A stretch of 64,000 bases of DNA from an uncultured Oscillospiraceae bacterium (GTDB taxonomy: Bacteria > Bacillota > Clostridia > Oscillospirales > Oscillospiraceae), in the NCBI GenBank assembly GCA_944386055.1, contig CALWZP010000013.1, positions 1-64,000 on the forward strand, written 5' to 3'. The notes beneath the pieces were generated by a model, which saw only the letters and a program-made list of their open reading frames with translations, had not been told where the DNA came from and did no database searches. Positions 60,601 to 64,000 of the stretch are shown one piece after another. Position 1 is the first letter of the stretch. The number at the start of each line of letters is the position of its first letter. A program made the translations under genes and the position numbers.

Positions 60601-62088
60601 TGCGGCCACGACGCCTACCTCTCCGATGAGGTGGTCCGTCTGATGAAGGAGGTCTCGGGAAAGGTCCCCCTGATCCTCAAGGTGGACGAGAGCGACATCC
60701 AGGGTCCCCTGGGCATCCGGGTACGCTCCTTTGTGGAGACCCTGTCCATGCGCCGGGCCCGGGAAGGGAAGCGCGTCACCCATGCGCTGAAGGACCCCTA
60801 TCCGGTGAAGTTCACCCGGCGGGACCGGAAGGAGCGGGTGGTCCTGGTCCCCAACACCTCCCACGCCTTCTGCCGGGTCCTCTCCGCCGCCATGGCGGGG
60901 GACGGCCTGCGCACCGAGCCCCTGGCCATCGGCCGGGAGGAGGCCATCCGCCTGGGCAAGATGTATGTCCACAACGACATCTGCTTCCCCGCCCAGATGG
61001 TCATCGGCGAGGCGCTGGCCGCCCTGCGCAGCGGGAAATACGACCTGGACCATGTGGCGGTGGCCATGGCCAAGTATGTGGGGGACTGCCGCCTGACCCA
61101 CTACGGGGCACTGCTGCGCAAGGCGCTGGACGACGCTGGCTTTGCCCAGGTGCCCATCCTCACCAATGACGACAAGGACAGCCACGATCAGCACCCGGGC
61201 TACCGCATGAGCCTGCCCGCCTCCATCCGGGTGGCCTTCGCCCTGCCCATGATCGATGTGCTGGAGGAGCTGCTGCGGAAGATCCGCCCCTACGAGCTGG
61301 TGCCCGGCAGTGCCGATCGTGCCTTTGACCAGGCGCTGGACGCGGTGATCACCGGGCTGGAGCGCCACGGCATCCGGGGCGCCCGGCAGGGCTTCCGCCA
61401 GGCCATCCGCCTGATGAAGACGGTGGAGTATGACCGCTCCAACCCCCGCCCCACGGTGCTCATCGTGGGAGAGTATCTGCTGAACTTCCACCCCGGAGCA
61501 AATCACGACATCGAGCGTTATCTGGAGGACAACGGTCTGGAGGTCATTGAGGCCCGCATGACCGATGTCATCCGCAAGCTCTATTTCTACAAGGACACCC
61601 AGATCCGGGAGTACCATCTCAACCGCCCGGTGCTGGAAAAGCTGTGGTATGCCACGGCGGATACCGTGTTCGAGGCGGCCCACGCCATGACCGACCGCAT
61701 CGCCCGGGAGCACCCCCTCTACCGGCGGGCGGTGCGTCTGCCCGAGCTGGTCCGCGCCAGCGACCCCATCATTCACCACACCTTCGATGCCGGGGAGGGA
61801 GTGCTCATCCCCGGGGAGATCCTCCACCATGCCTCTCACGGCTGCCGGGCTTTTGTCATCCTGCAGCCCTTCGGCTGTCTGCCCAACCATGTGGTGGGCC
61901 GCGGGGTGGCCAAAAAGCTGAAGGAGATCTATCCCGACGCCCAGATCCTCCCCCTGGACTACGACCCCGATGTCAGCTTTGCCAACCTGGAAAACCGCCT
62001 GCAGATGCTGGTGATGAACATCAAAAACCGGCCTGCCCAGGCGGTCAGCATCCAGGCCCATGTCCCTATAGCCAGTGCCTGCCGCTGA
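57685..62088 (+). CDS. Giant 2-hydroxyacyl-CoA dehydratase activase-like protein
   Basis: 1467 aa. Two tandem BcrAD/BadF ASKHA ATPase domains: first (about 8-300) with DVGSTTTKVA and NGSCAGGTGAFLDEVA, second (about 340-620) with DSGSTTTKFVLL and EACSSGCGSFLENFA. Then a Cys motif PCPFCANHCKR (about 640), a DUF2229 activase-related region (about 700-1000) and a dehydratase-like C-terminal region (SFGCGHDAYLSDE; HNDICFPAQM). The Cys in each ATPase domain and later Cys pairs could hold [4Fe-4S] clusters. Such double-activase fusions are frequent in Clostridia and related to double-cubane-cluster proteins; substrate unknown. GAGGAAACC precedes ATG 57685. Confidence 0.88.
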   Translation: MNKDRHLLHIGIDVGSTTTKVAALTPEAGRVLYSDYQRHHADQVKSVSDALWRLYARFPQARFRVALTGSGAKRLADALKLPYIQEVVANSIALRARYDRVGTAIELGGQDAKILFFREDPLTGQPETTDLRMNGSCAGGTGAFLDEVAAILHVPVEQLDGLASRGDCVYDVSGRCGVYAKTDIQPLLNQGVSKENLALSALHAIAKQTIGGLAQGLEITPPVAFEGGPLTFNPTLVQVFAQRLHLTEEDVLIPERPELMMAYGAALSLDTLYAGQEDEVRLDQLLLQLQQLNCAPEEAAAGQPFFSDEAERRAFQESHALPQWQPLQPRRGQVVQAWLGIDSGSTTTKFVLLSEEEDLLDQFYAPNQGDPLTVAKKALLDLRDRYRDAGARLEILGVGTTGYGENLFASALGAECHVVETVAHARAAAKYVPGATFILDIGGQDMKAMWLDDGIITNIVVNEACSSGCGSFLENFAASLHIPVDQIAQCAFDSHSPAHLGSRCTVFMNSSIVTEQRNGKLPGDIMAGLCRSIIENVFTKVIRVSNLDSLGDTVVVQGGTFQNDAVLRALEQYIGRTVIRAPYPGVMGAIGAALLTKERMDGRTRTFIGLDALEDFTYTQQANSPCPFCANHCKRTILTFSNGATWVTNNRCQRGEVLGDPADAGVLDQLRARDRARDRIPNLFRLREKLLFQDYPIPAPARKRDIVIGIPRVLSFWDTAPFWTTFLRALGFQVRLSRPSTRKMYESGLSAVTSDTVCFPAKLVHGHIRDLAELGVDRIFMPSVTTVPSENREETSQSMCAVVKGYPLVIRNSDDPMRQWGIPFDAPLFHWYSDADRLDQLTKYMADTFHISAQETQAAIQAGDSAQLSFRSQLLRAGRQALEEAGRQGRYAVVLAARPYQTDPLVNHDLPELFTRLGIPVLTADSVPGANQVDLSQSTLDIVNNYHARVLSTAILAARDPRLEFVQLVSFGCGHDAYLSDEVVRLMKEVSGKVPLILKVDESDIQGPLGIRVRSFVETLSMRRAREGKRVTHALKDPYPVKFTRRDRKERVVLVPNTSHAFCRVLSAAMAGDGLRTEPLAIGREEAIRLGKMYVHNDICFPAQMVIGEALAALRSGKYDLDHVAVAMAKYVGDCRLTHYGALLRKALDDAGFAQVPILTNDDKDSHDQHPGYRMSLPASIRVAFALPMIDVLEELLRKIRPYELVPGSADRAFDQALDAVITGLERHGIRGARQGFRQAIRLMKTVEYDRSNPRPTVLIVGEYLLNFHPGANHDIERYLEDNGLEVIEARMTDVIRKLYFYKDTQIREYHLNRPVLEKLWYATADTVFEAAHAMTDRIAREHPLYRRAVRLPELVRASDPIIHHTFDAGEGVLIPGEILHHASHGCRAFVILQPFGCLPNHVVGRGVAKKLKEIYPDAQILPLDYDPDVSFANLENRLQMLVMNIKNRPAQAVSIQAHVPIASACR

Positions 62089-62108
62089 CGCCCCAGGCCA
62101 GAGAAAAG

Positions 62109-62160
62109 CAGGCCCCGGACCACGCTGTGGTCCGGGGCCTGTCTGTTCTGTGCCTCTCTT
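62109..62160 (+). terminator. Terminator after the giant activase gene
   Basis: 15-bp stem CAGGCCCCGGACCAC / complement (62109-62141) around GCT, then TCTGTTCTGTGCCTCTCTTTTCC. Confidence 0.8.
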
Positions 62161-62240
62161 TTCCTCTGAAACAGGGCATCCTCTCTTCCTAATGAACCCG
62201 GCGAATCACGCCGGCCGCAGTAGGCCCTCTTCAGCCCATA

Positions 62241-63605
62241 TCAGCACAACCCATTCTGCTTCTCCAACAGGCACACTGTCTCCACATGCTGGGTGCGGGG
62301 GAAGAGGTCCACCCCCCGGGCCTTCACCGCCCGATAGCCCAGCTCCCCCAGCCGCCTCACATCCCGGGCCAGGGTGGCCGGGTCGCAGGAGACATAGACG
62401 ATGCGCGCCGGCCCCATCCCCGCCAAAATGGCGGGCACCTCGGGACCCAGGCCCTTCCGGGGCGGGTCCACGCAGATGACCTGAGGCCGCACCCCCTCCG
62501 CCGACAGCCGGGCGGCGGCCTGGCCCGCGTCGCCGCAGAGGAAGCGGACATTCTCCACCCCGTTGCGCACGGCGTTGGCCTTGGCGTCCTCAATGGCCTG
62601 CGGGACGATCTCCGCCCCGATGACCCGCCCCGCCCGCCGGGCCAGGGCCAGGGAGATGGTGCCGATGCCGCAGTACAGGTCCAGCACCGTCTCCGTCCCG
62701 GTAAGCCCTGCGAATTCCAGCGTCAGGGCGTACAGCCGCTCCGTCTGGGCCCGGTTCACCTGGAAGAAGGAGGGCACCGACAGCCGGAAGGTCATGCCCC
62801 GCAGTTCCTCCTCCAGCCAGTCCCTCCCCCACAGGGTGCGGTATTCCGGCCCCAGAATGACATTGGTGTTCCGCCGGTTCACATTGAGCACCAATCCCAC
62901 CAGGGCTGACTGCGCCCGGCACAGGGCCTCGATCAGCGCGGGAGCATGGGGCAGCTTTTCCCCGTTGGCCACCACGCAGCACAGGGTCTCCCCCCGGCGG
63001 TTGGTGCGGACATACAGATGACGCACCAGTCCCCTTCCCGTCCCCTCGTCATAGGCGGGGACACGCCATTCCTCCATCCACCCCCGGAATGCGGACAGCA
63101 GCGCGGTGACCCCTTCCGGCTGGAGCAGGCAGTCCTCCGCCGCCAGCACCTGGTGGCTCCGGGCGCGGTAGTAGCCCACCAGGGGTCCCGCCTTCCCGGG
63201 GGCGGCGGGGAACTGCACCTTGTTCCGGTACCGGTCGGGCTCCTCCGCCCCCAGCACGGGGGGCAGGTCCAGCTTCACGCCCCCCACCCGCTCCAGGGCA
63301 TCGGCGATGCGCCGGCCCTTGGCCCGCAGCTCCTCGTCATAGGTCATGTGGCGGTACTGGCAGCCCCCGCACTTTCCAAAGAGGGGGCACCCCGGCTCCA
63401 CCCGCTGAGGCGACGGGGAGAGCAGCTCCACCCCCCTGCCCCAGGCCACGGTTCTGTTCACCTTCTCCAGCCGCACCCTCCACCGCTCCCCAGCGATGGT
63501 GAAGGGGACGAACACCACCCGGCCCTCCTGCCGGGCCACCCCCATCCCCTCGGCGGTGTAGCCGGTGATGTCCAGGTCGCAGGCCTCGTTCTTTCTCCAC
63601 TCCAT
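62241..63605 (-). CDS. rlmD: RlmD-type 23S rRNA (uracil-C5)-methyltransferase
   Basis: 454 aa. N-terminal TRAM domain (ITGYTAEGMGVARQEGRVVFV), [4Fe-4S] Cys in CPLFGKCGGCQYRHM plus the later AEDC, SAM-binding DLYCGIGTISL, PPRKGL and catalytic Cys in YVSCDPATLARD. Methylates U in 23S rRNA (U1939/U747 type). ATG 63605 chosen; GTG 63623 in frame is also preceded by GAGG, so the start is uncertain by six residues. Confidence 0.95.
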   Translation of the reverse strand: MEWRKNEACDLDITGYTAEGMGVARQEGRVVFVPFTIAGERWRVRLEKVNRTVAWGRGVELLSPSPQRVEPGCPLFGKCGGCQYRHMTYDEELRAKGRRIADALERVGGVKLDLPPVLGAEEPDRYRNKVQFPAAPGKAGPLVGYYRARSHQVLAAEDCLLQPEGVTALLSAFRGWMEEWRVPAYDEGTGRGLVRHLYVRTNRRGETLCCVVANGEKLPHAPALIEALCRAQSALVGLVLNVNRRNTNVILGPEYRTLWGRDWLEEELRGMTFRLSVPSFFQVNRAQTERLYALTLEFAGLTGTETVLDLYCGIGTISLALARRAGRVIGAEIVPQAIEDAKANAVRNGVENVRFLCGDAGQAAARLSAEGVRPQVICVDPPRKGLGPEVPAILAGMGPARIVYVSCDPATLARDVRRLGELGYRAVKARGVDLFPRTQHVETVCLLEKQNGLC

Positions 63606-63751
63606 CTCTTCCACCCCATCCACGGAAAGCGCCTCATTTCCGCCATTGTACCACGCCCCCGTCCCCGCGTAAACCCCGCCCTCACGCCGGAATTTGTCCC
63701 TTTTCCCGGGAAAGTTTACAAAATGCCCTTTTATCCAAGGTCCGGGTGTGA

Positions 63752-63757
63752 TATACT
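63752..63757 (+). promoter_or_regulatory. Extended -10 of the secA promoter
   Basis: TGA-TATACT (63752-63757); the -35 is poor (TTTTAT at 63729-63734), with an extended -10. A leader hairpin GCCCC-AAGC-GGGGC follows. Confidence 0.6.
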
Positions 63758-63824
63758 AAATTGATTTTCCAGGGCCGCCCCAAGCGGGGCGTCCCTCAGT
63801 TTGACCGCGAGGTGTATAAGTAAA

Positions 63825-64000
63825 ATGGGTTTGATCCAGAAGCTATTCGGCAGCAGCTCCCAGCGGGAGCTGAAATCCGTCTACCCCATTGTGGACAAGA
63901 TCGAGGCGCTGGAGGAGGAGTACAAGGCTCTCACCGATCAGCAGCTCCAGGCCAAGACCCCCGAGTTCAAGCAGCGTCTCCAGAACGGCGAGACGCTGGA
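63825..64000 (+). CDS. secA: Preprotein translocase ATPase SecA, N-terminal fragment
   Basis: 58 full codons before the window end: MGLIQKLFGSSSQRELKS, then VDKIEALEEEYKALTDQQL and QAKTPEFKQRL, the SecA start region. GAGGTG precedes ATG 63825 by 10 bases. The rest lies outside the window. Confidence 0.93.
   Translation, partial: MGLIQKLFGSSSQRELKSVYPIVDKIEALEEEYKALTDQQLQAKTPEFKQRLQNGETL

Noticed and set aside
57604-62061. 1485-codon open frame opposite the giant activase gene
   Set aside because: Antisense shadow; no ribosome-binding site or family motif, and the plus-strand gene has clear domains.
1-64000. CRISPR arrays, tRNA or rRNA genes
   Set aside because: No regularly spaced repeats and no tRNA-like GTTCGA-type arm with a cloverleaf found by reading the intergenic regions; small ones could be missed without a search tool.

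Overview
The window is a GC-rich chromosomal segment of an anaerobic low-DNA-GC-lineage (Firmicutes-type) bacterium. Shine-Dalgarno sites are strong (AGGAGG), the threonyl-tRNA synthetase sits behind a T-box leader, ribosomal protein L27 has the N-terminal extension removed by the Prp protease, and there are an NAD-linked multi-subunit [FeFe]-hydrogenase, a glgBCDA locus with a GlgD subunit, a two-gene SufC/SufB-type Fe-S system, a giant 2-hydroxyacyl-CoA-dehydratase-activase-like protein and an SLH-domain protein. Together these point to Clostridia, most likely Oscillospirales (Flavonifractor / Intestinimonas / Lawsonibacter-like). That placement is inference; no rRNA gene is present to confirm it.

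Left part (1-18.5 kb): a small conserved hypothetical protein, a MITE-like palindromic repeat, T-box-thrS, then a 0.6-kb non-coding stretch holding two tandem, diverged copies of what looks like a structured small RNA, each with its own promoter, a CU-rich linker, a covarying hairpin and a strong 3' hairpin. Next come a YgjP-like metallopeptidase with an unknown partner, a CNNM/CorC-type transporter, a CDF cation transporter, a response regulator/sensor kinase/HtrA protease envelope-stress-type locus (with a stray duplicate of the regulator's 3' end), a TetR-MFP-ABC (MacAB-like) efflux operon behind a MerR-type promoter and two TetR operators, an SLH protein, and a small membrane protein plus membrane-anchored thioredoxin pair.

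Middle (18.5-45.5 kb): SufCB, a lone tyrosine recombinase, the glycogen operon glgB-glgC-glgD-glgA convergent with glgP, serA-serC (divergent from the next operon), a putative hydrogen/redox-sensing operon (DRTGG - HATPase - catalytically modified [FeFe]-hydrogenase-like protein - DRTGG - PHP), an Lrp-type regulator, a MATE exporter, the hydrogenase operon hydC - HATPase - [2Fe-2S] protein - hydB - hydA, and focA-fdhD.

Right part (45.5-64 kb): pnp and rpsO, a CmpB-like membrane protein, rplU-prp-rpmA-obgE, a DUF5714 protein, a ThrE - HAD - SGNH hydrolase - DUF4358 lipoprotein operon, trmO, a small heavy-metal-associated protein, the 1467-residue activase-like protein, an RlmD-type rRNA methyltransferase, and the start of secA. 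Housekeeping dominates. The best candidates for something undescribed are the twin small RNAs, the regulator 3'-end duplication, the [FeFe]-hydrogenase-like sensory operon and the integrase leader whose ribosome-binding site can be paired away.
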